From CAZGUH01 sp964529005 (GTDB lineage Bacteria; Actinomycetota; Acidimicrobiia; Acidimicrobiales; Ilumatobacteraceae): DNA of 28,141 bases. Shown one piece after another: positions 16,409 to 23,799 of this stretch. The position numbers and the translations under genes were made by a program. Location: positions 1-28,141 of the forward strand of contig CAZGUH010000045.1 of the NCBI GenBank assembly GCA_964529005.1. The letters are read 5' to 3'. The notes under the pieces were generated by a model. The model was not told where the DNA came from, ran no database searches, and saw only the letters and a list, made by a program, of their open reading frames with translations. How positions within the stretch are numbered: position 1 is the first letter of the stretch; each line of letters begins with the position of its first letter.

Positions 16409-17857
16409 TCAGTGCTCTGTGGCGACTGCGTCGACCTCACCGGCTTGGAAGACGCCGAGCGCGCCTTTGCCGACGTTGGCGAACTTGTGCGTGACCACCA
16501 GGTACAGGCCGGCCTCGTCGAAGCTGAACTCGACGAAGCCGCCCTGGGCGGGTTGCAGGTCGAGAGCCTGCGAACCGCCTTGGGTCTCGTCAGGGCGCAG
16601 CAGATAGGCGCCCTCCTTGTACACGGTGTCGAACACGGTGCCGACGATGTGAAACGACGAGTTCTCGCTCGGGCCGGCATCGACGACCCACGCGCGGATC
16701 CGTTCGTCGGGCTCGACCCGGATCGGGGCGTGCTGGTACTGGTTGACGTACCCGTTGAACACCACCGCGTCGTCCTGCTCGTTCTGCATCTTGGCGAGAT
16801 CGCCGGGCTGCCCATCGGGTCCGAGGTAGATCTCCGACTGCACGAACAAGAACTCGTGGTCGACCGGCTCCAGATCCGGCGGGTCGATGATGATCGCGCC
16901 GAACATCCCGTTGCCGATGTGGTGCAGGGCAGGCGCGGTGCCGCAGTGGTACATCCACGCTCCCGCATGCTTCGCCTCGAACTGGTAGACGAGCGACTCC
17001 CCGGGCTGGATCGTGCGCATCTCGTCGTTCCAGGCCACCTTGCTCGCGTGGAAGTCGATCGAATGCCCCAGGCGGCCCTCGTTGACCAATGTGACGGTGA
17101 AGATGTCGCCGACCTTGCCGCGCAATGGCGGTCCGGGGAACTGGTCGTTGAACATCCACATCTCCTGAGTCACGCCCGGCGCGACCTCGATCACCGTCTC
17201 GGTAGCCCGCAAGGTGATCTCGTGCTCCGTTCCACCCGGCGCAGGTGCGAGCCGCGGGTCATAGGGCTGGAACTCAGGGCCCGGCGTCGCCGCAAAGTCG
17301 ATCTGCGCCGAATCCCCGCCGGATGGATCCGCGCCGACATGACCGTTGTGCGATCCGCTGGCCGGCGCGCCGGCGCCGGTCACCTCGATGTCCAGCACCA
17401 TCCCCGCCTCCTTGTGGCCGGGCACGGTGCACCACGCCTGCGTCGTCTCGGCGATCACCCCGAGGCTCACCTCCTGGCTCTGGCCGGGGTCGAGCATGTC
17501 GGTGCCGGTCTCTCCCAGCAGCTTCAAGTCATGAGGCATCGCTCCCCGATTGGTGACACGCACGATCAGCTCCGTCCCGGCGGCGACCTCCACCGACGAC
17601 GGGCGGACATACAGATCACCCAGCTCGACGTCCACCACCAGCGGAACAGCGCCCGCTCCACCACCGGCGCCTGCTTCGCCGCCGGCGGATTCGTCGATCG
17701 CGCGCAACCCGAACCCGACAGCGATCACACTGGCGATCAACGCCACAGCCGCCACCGCGAAGATCGTCAACGTCCACCCGTCACGGGCCACCCGACTTCC
17801 CTCGACACGGCGCTCCAGCTCCGCCAGCCGATCCTGGTCCAAAGACGTGTCAGCCAT
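16409..17857 (-). CDS. nirK: copper nitrite reductase (NirK-type) with N-terminal membrane anchor and extra cupredoxin domain
   Basis: This 482-residue protein acts outside the membrane and by family reduces nitrite to NO. Residues 29-50 form one membrane segment. A fused cupredoxin domain (about 72-160) has type-1 copper ligands H109, C143, H148 and M153. The two NirK cupredoxin domains follow (about 195-475). Type-1 ligands are H265, C305, H313 and M318, with the short AniA-like spacing. Type-2 ligands are H270, H304 and H457, and the catalytic Asp and His are D268 and H403. All are present, so it should be active. The start ATG has TAGCAT 8 nt upstream and no Shine-Dalgarno sequence. It heads a minus-strand series with tauE-like and cstB-like genes. 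A generic multicopper oxidase label is the alternative. Confidence 0.88.
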   Translation of the reverse strand: MADTSLDQDRLAELERRVEGSRVARDGWTLTIFAVAAVALIASVIAVGFGLRAIDESAGGEAGAGGGAGAVPLVVDVELGDLYVRPSSVEVAAGTELIVRVTNRGAMPHDLKLLGETGTDMLDPGQSQEVSLGVIAETTQAWCTVPGHKEAGMVLDIEVTGAGAPASGSHNGHVGADPSGGDSAQIDFAATPGPEFQPYDPRLAPAPGGTEHEITLRATETVIEVAPGVTQEMWMFNDQFPGPPLRGKVGDIFTVTLVNEGRLGHSIDFHASKVAWNDEMRTIQPGESLVYQFEAKHAGAWMYHCGTAPALHHIGNGMFGAIIIDPPDLEPVDHEFLFVQSEIYLGPDGQPGDLAKMQNEQDDAVVFNGYVNQYQHAPIRVEPDERIRAWVVDAGPSENSSFHIVGTVFDTVYKEGAYLLRPDETQGGSQALDLQPAQGGFVEFSFDEAGLYLVVTHKFANVGKGALGVFQAGEVDAVATEH

Positions 17858-17865
17858 GACGGCGC

Positions 17866-17871
17866 ATGCTA
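17866..17871 (-). promoter_or_regulatory. putative -10 box for nirK
   Basis: TAGCAT on the minus strand, 8 nt before the nirK ATG. No ribosome binding site is present, so a leaderless transcript is likely. No clear -35. Confidence 0.4.
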
Positions 17872-17941
17872 CGGCGACGCACACACCCTCGATCGCCCGC
17901 GGGGCCCCGCTCGACAGCGAAGTCGGCGGTCGCGCGGTCTG

Positions 17942-17968
17942 TTGTCCCCGATACGGCGCGGATATCGT
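17942..17968 (+). promoter_or_regulatory. putative promoter of the MBL RNase gene
   Basis: TTGTCC (17942-17947), a 15-nt spacer, and TATCGT (17963-17968), 6 nt before the ATG at 17975. The missing Shine-Dalgarno sequence again suggests a leaderless mRNA. The nirK and RNase promoters share a 117-nt divergent region. Confidence 0.45.
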
Positions 17969-17974
17969 CGCACG

Positions 17975-19372
17975 ATGCCATCGAGCTCGCCTGTCCTGTC
18001 GATCCTGGGCGCGGCGCGCACCGTCACCGGCAGCAAGTTCCTGCTCGAAACCAGCGATCGTGCAGTGCTGGTGGACTGCGGACTGTTCCAGGGGCTCAAG
18101 GAGCTGCGCTTGCAGAACTGGGAACGACCGGGGCTCGACGTCAGCGCGCTCGACTCCGTCGTGATCACCCACGCCCATCTCGACCACTGCGGCTACCTCC
18201 CCCGTCTCCACCGCGGCGGCTTCCAAGGACCCGTCCACACGACCTACGACACCGGCAGGCTGATGTCGGTCGTGCTACCTGACAGCGGGCGACTCCAAGA
18301 GGAGGAAGCCGCGTTCGCCAACCGCGCCGGCTACTCGAAGCACCGCCCCGCGCTGCCCCTCTACAGCGAACAAGACGCCTGGGACGCGCTCGACCTGCTC
18401 AAGCCGTCCGCGTTCGGCACACCCATCGACGTCGGCGCCAGTGTCACAGCCCGCTTCCAGATCGCCGGCCACATCCTCGGCTCGGCCAGCGTCCACCTCC
18501 AGATCGGCGACATCACCGTCGTCGTCAGCGGCGACCTCGGCCGAGGCAACCATCCCCTCCTGCAAGCCCCCGCGCCGATCGGCGAAGCGGACTGGATCGT
18601 CATCGAATCCACCTACGGCGACCGCCGCCACGGCCACGACGACCACGCCGAAGAGCTCGCCGACGTCATCGACCGCACCGTCGCCCGCGGCGGCATCGTG
18701 ATCATCCCCGCGTTCGCGGTCGACCGCACCGAGGTCCTGCTCTACCACCTCCACCGCCTGGCCGCCCAGGGACGCCTCCCCGACGTGCCCGTCTACGTCG
18801 ACAGCCCGATGGCCCTCGCAGCGCTGGAGATCTACCGCAGCGCCATCAGCGAGGGCGCCACCGACCTCCACGACCGCATCACCGCCAACAGCGACCCGTT
18901 CCAGATCCCCGGCCTGGACGAGGTGCACGACACCGAAGGCTCCAAGCGGATCTCTCGACGCACCCAACCCGCGATCGTCATCGCCGGCTCCGGCATGGCC
19001 ACCGGCGGCCGCGTCATCCACCACCTCGCGCGATTCCTCCCCGACCCTCGCAACACCGTCGCCCTCGTCGGCTTCCAAGCCGCAGGCACACGCGGGCGCA
19101 GCCTGCTCGACGGCGCCCAGACACTGAAGGTGCGCGGCCAGTACGTGCCCGTGCGCGCCGAGATCGCCGACCTCTCCGGGTTCTCCGTCCACGCCGACAG
19201 CGACGAACTCCTCGACTGGCTCACCACCGCAACCCGCCCACCCCACGCAGTGTTCATCGTCCACGGCGAACCCGAAGCATCCAGCGCCCTGCGCCGCCGC
19301 ATCCAGACCGAGATCGGGTGGACCGCCGTCGTCCCCTCCCACCGCGAACGGCTCAGCCTCGCGACCCCATAG
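17975..19372 (+). CDS. MBL-fold / beta-CASP RNase (CPSF73-like exonuclease family)
   Basis: This is a 465-residue protein. The N-terminal FLGAARTVTGSK-like opening (ILGAARTVTGSKFLLE) and THAHLDHCGYLPRL give the HxHxDH metal site. GHILGSAS, SGDLGRGNHP and ESTYGDRRH complete the MBL part. The beta-CASP insert follows (about 205-365), including IVIAGSGMATGGRV. FSVHADSDELLDWL and VHGEPEASSALR supply the late His ligands. This is the bacterial CPSF73/Ysh1-like group, nucleases of RNA. The length is normal. The start ATG is supported by the promoter 6 nt upstream. A hairpin follows the stop. It is the last gene before the mobile-element-like region. Confidence 0.92.
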   Translation: MPSSSPVLSILGAARTVTGSKFLLETSDRAVLVDCGLFQGLKELRLQNWERPGLDVSALDSVVITHAHLDHCGYLPRLHRGGFQGPVHTTYDTGRLMSVVLPDSGRLQEEEAAFANRAGYSKHRPALPLYSEQDAWDALDLLKPSAFGTPIDVGASVTARFQIAGHILGSASVHLQIGDITVVVSGDLGRGNHPLLQAPAPIGEADWIVIESTYGDRRHGHDDHAEELADVIDRTVARGGIVIIPAFAVDRTEVLLYHLHRLAAQGRLPDVPVYVDSPMALAALEIYRSAISEGATDLHDRITANSDPFQIPGLDEVHDTEGSKRISRRTQPAIVIAGSGMATGGRVIHHLARFLPDPRNTVALVGFQAAGTRGRSLLDGAQTLKVRGQYVPVRAEIADLSGFSVHADSDELLDWLTTATRPPHAVFIVHGEPEASSALRRRIQTEIGWTAVVPSHRERLSLATP

Positions 19373-19374
19373 TC

Positions 19375-19391
19375 GCCACCCCCGAGGTGGC
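19375..19391 (+). terminator. hairpin after the RNase stop
   Basis: GCCACC-cccga-GGTGGC is a perfect 6-bp stem beginning 2 nt after the TAG stop. There is no U-tract. Confidence 0.45.
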
Positions 19392-19650
19392 ACGCACGGC
19401 ACACGCGTCTGCCGCCCCGGAGCCCGCTGATCATCATGGAGCTTGGGGCGAACGCCTCGCCGGCCTCCTCCGAACGCACGGCGTCGAGCTGACCGTGGTC
19501 GAGCCGGCCCTCGGCAACGACCTCAACGAATGGGCCCGACGGGACCCGGCGTGGTCGCAGGCCGAGCCGCTCGCGGTTCATGCGGCAAGCGTCGGCACGG
19601 CCCGGGAGCCCCGCACGGCCCCGCGAGCGGCCGGACTCGGCACGTGGTAG
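19387..19650 (+). pseudogene. C-terminal remnant resembling a Toprim/primase-type domain
   Basis: The frame encodes WGERLAGLLRTHGVELTVVEP followed by GNDLNEWARRDPAW. This strand-helix pattern with a DLN-W motif recalls the end of Toprim domains in element-borne primase or relaxase proteins. The upstream catalytic part is absent, and the frame instead runs back into the 3' end of the RNase gene. GTG 19387 or no start at all is possible. I read it as a truncated gene marking the edge of the element. The family link is from memory of the motif and is moderate at best. Apart from this remnant and two hairpins I see nothing in 19373-19738. Confidence 0.4.
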
Positions 19651-19655
19651 TGCCG
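19638..19655. terminator. hairpin after the Toprim-like remnant
   Basis: CGGCAC-gtggta-GTGCCG is a 6-bp stem with a 6-nt loop that spans the remnant's stop codon. It could terminate transcription before the next promoter. Confidence 0.3.
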
Positions 19656-19738
19656 CACCCAGGCGGCGTCCGGCCTGCTCATCAGGAGCACGTCGGTGGC
19701 AGCTCGGCGTGCCACGACCGTGCGGGAAGCCACCGCGG

Positions 19739-19744
19739 TAGGAT
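19739..19744 (+). promoter_or_regulatory. putative -10 box for the small gene at 19752
   Basis: TAGGAT ends 7 nt before the GTG at 19752. A weak AGGGC lies in between, so the message may be leaderless or nearly so. Confidence 0.4.
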
Positions 19745-19751
19745 TCAGGGC

Positions 19752-19976
19752 GTGGCGACGCAGGCGCGGCTCGACCCTGAGTTGGAGCGGATCATCGACG
19801 ATGCCCGCTCGCGTGCCCGCGAGCGAGGTGAGCTGCTGACCGCGCCTACTGGCATGGTGTCGGGTGGACTCTCGGACGCGGCCCGTGCGGCGTTGGTCGA
19901 TTGGGTGTCGAGTGGTGACTACGGCCGCGCGGTCGAGGCGATCACCGCCGACGACCCGGATCTTGCCACGCAATAG
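19752..19976 (+). CDS. small hypothetical protein, possible antitoxin partner
   Basis: This is a 74-residue, mostly helical, acidic protein: LDPELERIIDDARSRARERG, then GMVSGGLSDAARAALVDWV and a C-terminal AITADDPDLATQ. It has no domain I can name. It starts at GTG 19752, with a -10 box 7 nt upstream, and is followed after 18 nt by a PIN-like gene. Size, position and the pairing with a PIN-like protein suggest an antitoxin, but no DNA-binding motif such as AbrB or RHH is evident. A longer overlapping frame begins upstream and is not favoured. Confidence 0.6.
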   Translation: MATQARLDPELERIIDDARSRARERGELLTAPTGMVSGGLSDAARAALVDWVSSGDYGRAVEAITADDPDLATQ

Positions 19977-19994
19977 GGCCGGTGCCGTTGGCCG

Positions 19995-20432
19995 ATGAGC
20001 CTCGTCGTCGATGATCAGCTGCTGCTCGATCTGTTGATCGGGACAGCACAGGGTTGGCTCGCCGAGGAAGCCAGCAGGTCGGCGGTGTACACCACCGGCA
20101 GCTGGTACTACCGGGTGGCCAGCGCGGCCGAGCACGGCACCGGTCAGGGTTCGCTGTCGGGCCGAGTGAGCGCGCTCGACGCCGACGATCAGCGGGCCGT
20201 GCGCGCTCGCCTGAGGGCGCTGCCGGACGCGATCGGTCTGGTCGGGCCGCGGACCCTGGTCCCGTTGATGGCCGGCGTGCGCGCCCCACGACCACTCAAC
20301 TACCTCAGCACCGAAGCCATCGCGGTCGCGATTCTCACCGAGTCCACCGTTGCCGTGAGGACCGACAGCCCGCCGCTGCGCGCGGCGTGCGACGCCCTCG
20401 GTCTCCCGTATCGGGTGTTGGACGCCGCCTGA
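19995..20432 (+). CDS. PIN-like domain protein, possible toxin
   Basis: This is a 145-residue protein. The N-terminal LVVDDQLLLDLLIG resembles the first strand of PIN nucleases, with an early Asp (D6/D7). Later it has LSTEAIAVAIL (E107) and AVRTDSPPLRAACDALG (D124), which match in order the Glu and Asp of PIN active sites. The middle (GSWYYRVASAAEHGTG) is atypical. By family it would be an Mg-dependent RNase. It lies 18 nt after the 74-residue gene, an operon layout like a VapBC pair. The PIN assignment is from motif order only; an unrelated conserved element protein is possible. Confidence 0.55.
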   Translation: MSLVVDDQLLLDLLIGTAQGWLAEEASRSAVYTTGSWYYRVASAAEHGTGQGSLSGRVSALDADDQRAVRARLRALPDAIGLVGPRTLVPLMAGVRAPRPLNYLSTEAIAVAILTESTVAVRTDSPPLRAACDALGLPYRVLDAA

Positions 20433-20665
20433 CAGCGCGCGTGGCGATCGGCAATCGGCCGCGCCGAGGATCACGTCCGCACCGTGACGGTGGAGACCGG
20501 GTAACCGCGTTCTCGAGTGGTCCCATCACAGCAGCGACCCGGCTGGGAACCGAACGTCGGCGTCCTGCTGTCATCTGGACCACCTGAAGGACGAATGCTG
20601 CCCAACTACAGGCCCGTCCGACAGCGCTGCCGTCGGTGTCGCGGTGGCCGGCCCGGCCGGGTGGG

Positions 20666-21382
20666 TCATGCTGCGTGCAGGTAGGTGTCGACGAGCGGTT
20701 GGAGGCGGGTGGCGGCGCGGCGGGCGAGTTGGCGCTGGACGCCGTCGCAGGGCGGCTCGTCGGGGTCGACGGCGCGGGCGAGGCGGTGGCTGCGGTAGGC
20801 GGCCCACACGTTCGACGACAGCCGGCCGGAGTCGACGGCGGCTTCGGCGGCGGCGAGAAACCGGTGCAGGTCGACGTGTACGGCGACCAGGTCGGCGACG
20901 TCGGTCGGGCTGGCGGCGGCGCGGTCGCTGAGGCGGGCAGGGTCGGTCGGGGCGATGGTGACGGGCTGGACGGCGCCGCGCTGGTAGGTGCGGTGGGCGG
21001 CCTTGTGGGCGCGGGTGTGGGCCCGGTTGACGAGCCGGTGGGCGAGGCCGGGCCGGTCGAGGGTTGCCCGGTCGGCGTCGAGCAGGACGAAGGCGAGGTC
21101 GGTCAGCGCGTCCGTGCGGTACTCGTCGGTGACCGCCCTCCCGAGCCGGGCCCGCAGCGCGGGGGCGAGGGCGAAGAGGATGACCGTGGAGGCGTCGCGG
21201 TGGGCGTGGCCGGTGACGAGCAGGCTCCGCAGGACCTGGTCGGATTCGGTCGGGTCGGGGTGGTCGTCGCGGATCACGGTGACGATCTCGTCGTGGGTGG
21301 CGCAGCCAGTGTGCCAGGCGGCCGGTGGTGTTCGCCGGGCGAGGCGGGAGTAGTGGGCGTCGAGGGTCCGGTAGAGGTTCAT
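20666..21382 (-). CDS. hypothetical protein of the conjugative element
   Basis: This is a 238-residue soluble protein rich in Ala, Arg, Asp and His. It begins MNLYRTLDAHYSRLARRTPP and ends LARRAATRLQPLVDTYLHAA. It is predicted mostly helical, without membrane segments. I do not recognise the family. The start ATG 21382 is firm: AAGGAG lies 6 nt upstream. It is transcribed away from the coupling-protein gene. The 131-nt region between the two starts carries the first 12-bp repeat array, so this protein is a candidate for the local regulator (inference). Long Gly- or Arg/Pro-rich open frames on other frames here are composition artefacts. The 233 nt between it and the PIN-like gene hold nothing clear beyond weak inverted repeats. 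Confidence 0.75.
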   Translation of the reverse strand: MNLYRTLDAHYSRLARRTPPAAWHTGCATHDEIVTVIRDDHPDPTESDQVLRSLLVTGHAHRDASTVILFALAPALRARLGRAVTDEYRTDALTDLAFVLLDADRATLDRPGLAHRLVNRAHTRAHKAAHRTYQRGAVQPVTIAPTDPARLSDRAAASPTDVADLVAVHVDLHRFLAAAEAAVDSGRLSSNVWAAYRSHRLARAVDPDEPPCDGVQRQLARRAATRLQPLVDTYLHAA

Positions 21383-21429
21383 GGGTGGCTCCTTGCATCC
21401 GTGGGGATGCGTCGAGCGTCCGAAACCGC

Positions 21430-21477
21430 GCTCCCGGGGTTGCTCCCGCGATCACTCCCGAAGTCGCTCCCTCCTCG
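21430..21477. repeat. array A: four 12-bp direct repeats (unit G/A-CTCCC...)
   Basis: Four consecutive 12-nt units start at 21430, 21442, 21454 and 21466: GCTCCCGGGGTT, GCTCCCGCGATC, ACTCCCGAAGTC and GCTCCCTCCTCG. Each begins with the conserved [GA]CTCCC core. The array lies in the divergent region between 21382 (minus) and 21514 (plus). Its reverse complement is nearly identical to array B. It is probably a multi-subunit protein-binding site. Confidence 0.85.
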
Positions 21478-21480
21478 TGT

Positions 21481-21493
21481 TCGGGAGTCCCGA
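21481..21493. promoter_or_regulatory. perfect palindrome next to array A
   Basis: TCGGGA-g-TCCCGA has perfect 6-bp arms and a 1-nt spacer. It starts 3 nt after the last unit of array A and 21 nt before the coupling-protein ATG. Its arms contain the same CTCCCG/CGGGAG-like core as the repeats, so it may be an operator for the same protein. Confidence 0.5.
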
Positions 21494-21513
21494 TCACCCG
21501 CCCGGGTGGGCTG

Positions 21514-23769
21514 ATGCTCGACCCGTACGTGCGCCGCAACCCGCCCGCCGCGGGCGGCGACATCGTGCTGGCCGTGGTCGGCGCAGCCCTCGTCGGGGTG
21601 GCCGCGGCCGTGTGGGCGGGCGCGTGGTTGGCGGCGACGCTGGCGGGTGGGTCGCTGTCAGGCGGGATCGGCGACGCGCTCGTCGCCGCGGGCCGCCTCG
21701 CGTCGTCGCCTGGCGACCCGGACGCAGCCTGGGGACCGGCCGCGATGGGGCTGCCGGCTGCGCCGCTCTACTGGGCGTGCACCACGGTGGCGGTCACGGT
21801 CCTGGGTGGGTTCGTGGTGAGGCTGGTGTGGTGGTGGCGGCGCTGGTCCGCCCCGGCACGGGCGCGGTTCGGGGTGGTGACCGAGGCGCGCCTGGCCCGG
21901 CCTCGGGACGTGCGCCCGCTGGTCGTGGCGGACTCGGTGCCGCCGACCGGACGGATGCTGCTGGGGCGGATGGCACCGCGTGGCCCGTTGCTGGCGACCG
22001 AGGACCGGGAGCGTCACGCGATGCGTGGGCGGCGCAGCCGCCACCTCCAGGGCGACCGCGGGTCGGTAGCGCTGATCGGCCCGACCCGTGCCGGCAAGAC
22101 CGTGCTGGCGTCGGCCGGGATCATCGCCTGGGACGGCCCGGTGATCGGCCTCAGCGTCAAGCGTGACCTCTACGACGCGACCGCCGCGGCCCGTGCAGTC
22201 CGGGGAGACCTGGCGGTGTTCGACCCGGGTGGTGTGACCGGGCTGCCCACCGCCCGCTGGACACCACTGCGCGACGTGACAACGACCTCGGGGGCGTTGC
22301 GGGCGGGCCGAGCGCTCGCCGCGGCGATTCCCCGCCAAGGCGTGACCGGCGGGGACTTCTGGGCCGCTCACGGCGAGACGCTGACGTCGGCGTACATGGC
22401 CCTCGCCGGTCTGTCCCAGCTCCTGCCCGGTGACGCGGGGGCCCCGCGGGAGCAGTTGACGATCGGGCGGCTGGCGAGCTGGGCGTATCGGCACATCGGG
22501 ATCACTGACCCTGCCGTGCACGAGCTCGTGCGCGCCGGCCTCGCCGAACACCAGCCCCTGGAAGTGCGGCTACTGGCCAAGGATGCCGTGACCAAGCTGA
22601 TGGCGTTCGAGGGCGAGGACCCGAGGATCAGGGCGAGCATCTACGCGACGGCCCGCCTCGCGTTCGACGCGTGGACCGAACCCGCCGTTGCCCATAGCGC
22701 GTCGACCGATCCTCGGGACTTCTACTGGTCCGACGAGATCCCCGACCGCACCCCCCGCTACGTCGACCTGGACTGGTTGATGGACGGCCCCGACGGGCGG
22801 GCCAACACGCTGTACCTGACCGCGCCGGCGACCGAGTTCGCCCGCCTGGCCCCGGTGTTGGGCGGCCTGCTGGGTGACGTCCGCGAGCAGATCCACGCCT
22901 GGGACATCGCTGGGCGCAAGCTCCCGAAACCGCTGTTGATCGTGATCGACGAGGCCGGCCAGCTCGAGCTGCGCTGGCTGCCCGAGGAGGTCTCCACGAT
23001 CGCCGGGCTGGGCGGCATGTTCGTCACCGGCTGGCAGTCCCGCGCCCAGATCAACCACCGCTACGGCACCCTCGCCGACGCCGTACTGGGTGGCCATCGC
23101 TCCAAGGTGATCTTCAACGGCACCGACGACCTCTCCACGTTGGAGTACGTGTCGAAGGTCGCCGGGACCGAGCACGTCGCCCAGCGCGGCTGGTCAGCCG
23201 ACACCGGCGGCGGTCGGCGCACCGTGTCGGAGCACAACCAGCGCGAGGACCTCGTCCCCGCCCACGTCGTGCGCCAGATGCGCCGCCAGGAAGCCGTCCT
23301 CCTGCACGGCACCCTCCCACCGATCCACCTGCGCACCGTGCGCTGGTGGGAGGACCGCCACCTGCGCGCCCTCGTCCCCAACGGTCCCGACGGCAACCCC
23401 GCCCCGCCACCGACCACCGGCACCTGCCCGCTGCGACCAGGCCGCAGCGGCCACGTCGAGCCCGTGCTCGACCCTGCCGTCGTAGACGAGTCGATCAGCC
23501 ACCTGCCCCGACCCCGCGACCCGAACCAACGGACCGCGCCAGCCCCGCCGGCGCGCCCGCGGCGGCAACCCGCGCCCGGCCAGACACGCCTCCCCCTCGA
23601 CGGCGAACCCGTGGTCGACGACGCCGGCGGGGTGGTGCGGAACCGTGTCGCCGGGTACTGCGACCGCTGCGCCACCCGGCTCGATGTCGGGACGGGCAGG
23701 GTCGAGCAGGTCGCCGGGCGCGAGGTCCTGCGCTGCGACCCCGCATGCCCGACACCCCCGACGACGTAG
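21514..23769 (+). CDS. VirD4/TraG-type type IV coupling protein (conjugation ATPase)
   Basis: This is a 751-residue membrane ATPase that would link the relaxosome to the transfer channel. Two N-terminal membrane segments lie at about 17-45 and 82-108. Walker A is GPTRAGKT at 189-196, after LQGDRGSVALI. Walker B is LLIVIDEAG, with D479 and E480. Other TraG/TraD features are NTLYLTAPATEFARLAPVLGG and FVTGWQSRAQINHRYG. The C-terminal tail is Pro-rich and ends in a Cys4 cluster, C716-x2-C719 and C741-x3-C745, perhaps a zinc ribbon. ATG 21514 follows the repeat array and palindrome; no strong ribosome binding site. No partner ATPase or channel genes are in the window. Confidence 0.88.
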   Translation: MLDPYVRRNPPAAGGDIVLAVVGAALVGVAAAVWAGAWLAATLAGGSLSGGIGDALVAAGRLASSPGDPDAAWGPAAMGLPAAPLYWACTTVAVTVLGGFVVRLVWWWRRWSAPARARFGVVTEARLARPRDVRPLVVADSVPPTGRMLLGRMAPRGPLLATEDRERHAMRGRRSRHLQGDRGSVALIGPTRAGKTVLASAGIIAWDGPVIGLSVKRDLYDATAAARAVRGDLAVFDPGGVTGLPTARWTPLRDVTTTSGALRAGRALAAAIPRQGVTGGDFWAAHGETLTSAYMALAGLSQLLPGDAGAPREQLTIGRLASWAYRHIGITDPAVHELVRAGLAEHQPLEVRLLAKDAVTKLMAFEGEDPRIRASIYATARLAFDAWTEPAVAHSASTDPRDFYWSDEIPDRTPRYVDLDWLMDGPDGRANTLYLTAPATEFARLAPVLGGLLGDVREQIHAWDIAGRKLPKPLLIVIDEAGQLELRWLPEEVSTIAGLGGMFVTGWQSRAQINHRYGTLADAVLGGHRSKVIFNGTDDLSTLEYVSKVAGTEHVAQRGWSADTGGGRRTVSEHNQREDLVPAHVVRQMRRQEAVLLHGTLPPIHLRTVRWWEDRHLRALVPNGPDGNPAPPPTTGTCPLRPGRSGHVEPVLDPAVVDESISHLPRPRDPNQRTAPAPPARPRRQPAPGQTRLPLDGEPVVDDAGGVVRNRVAGYCDRCATRLDVGTGRVEQVAGREVLRCDPACPTPPTT

Positions 23770-23799
23770 ACGGCCCGTTCGGGCCTGCGAAGGCGGGGT

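Noticed and set aside
16412..17974. Upstream extension of the MBL RNase frame to 16412
   Set aside because: It would run antisense through the whole nitrite reductase gene; ATG 17975 with a promoter 6 nt upstream is far better.
20571..21563. Arg/Pro-rich minus frame and Gly/Val-rich plus frame around the 238-residue gene
   Set aside because: Composition artefacts of very GC-rich DNA; only the frame at 20666-21382 has a good ribosome site and balanced composition.
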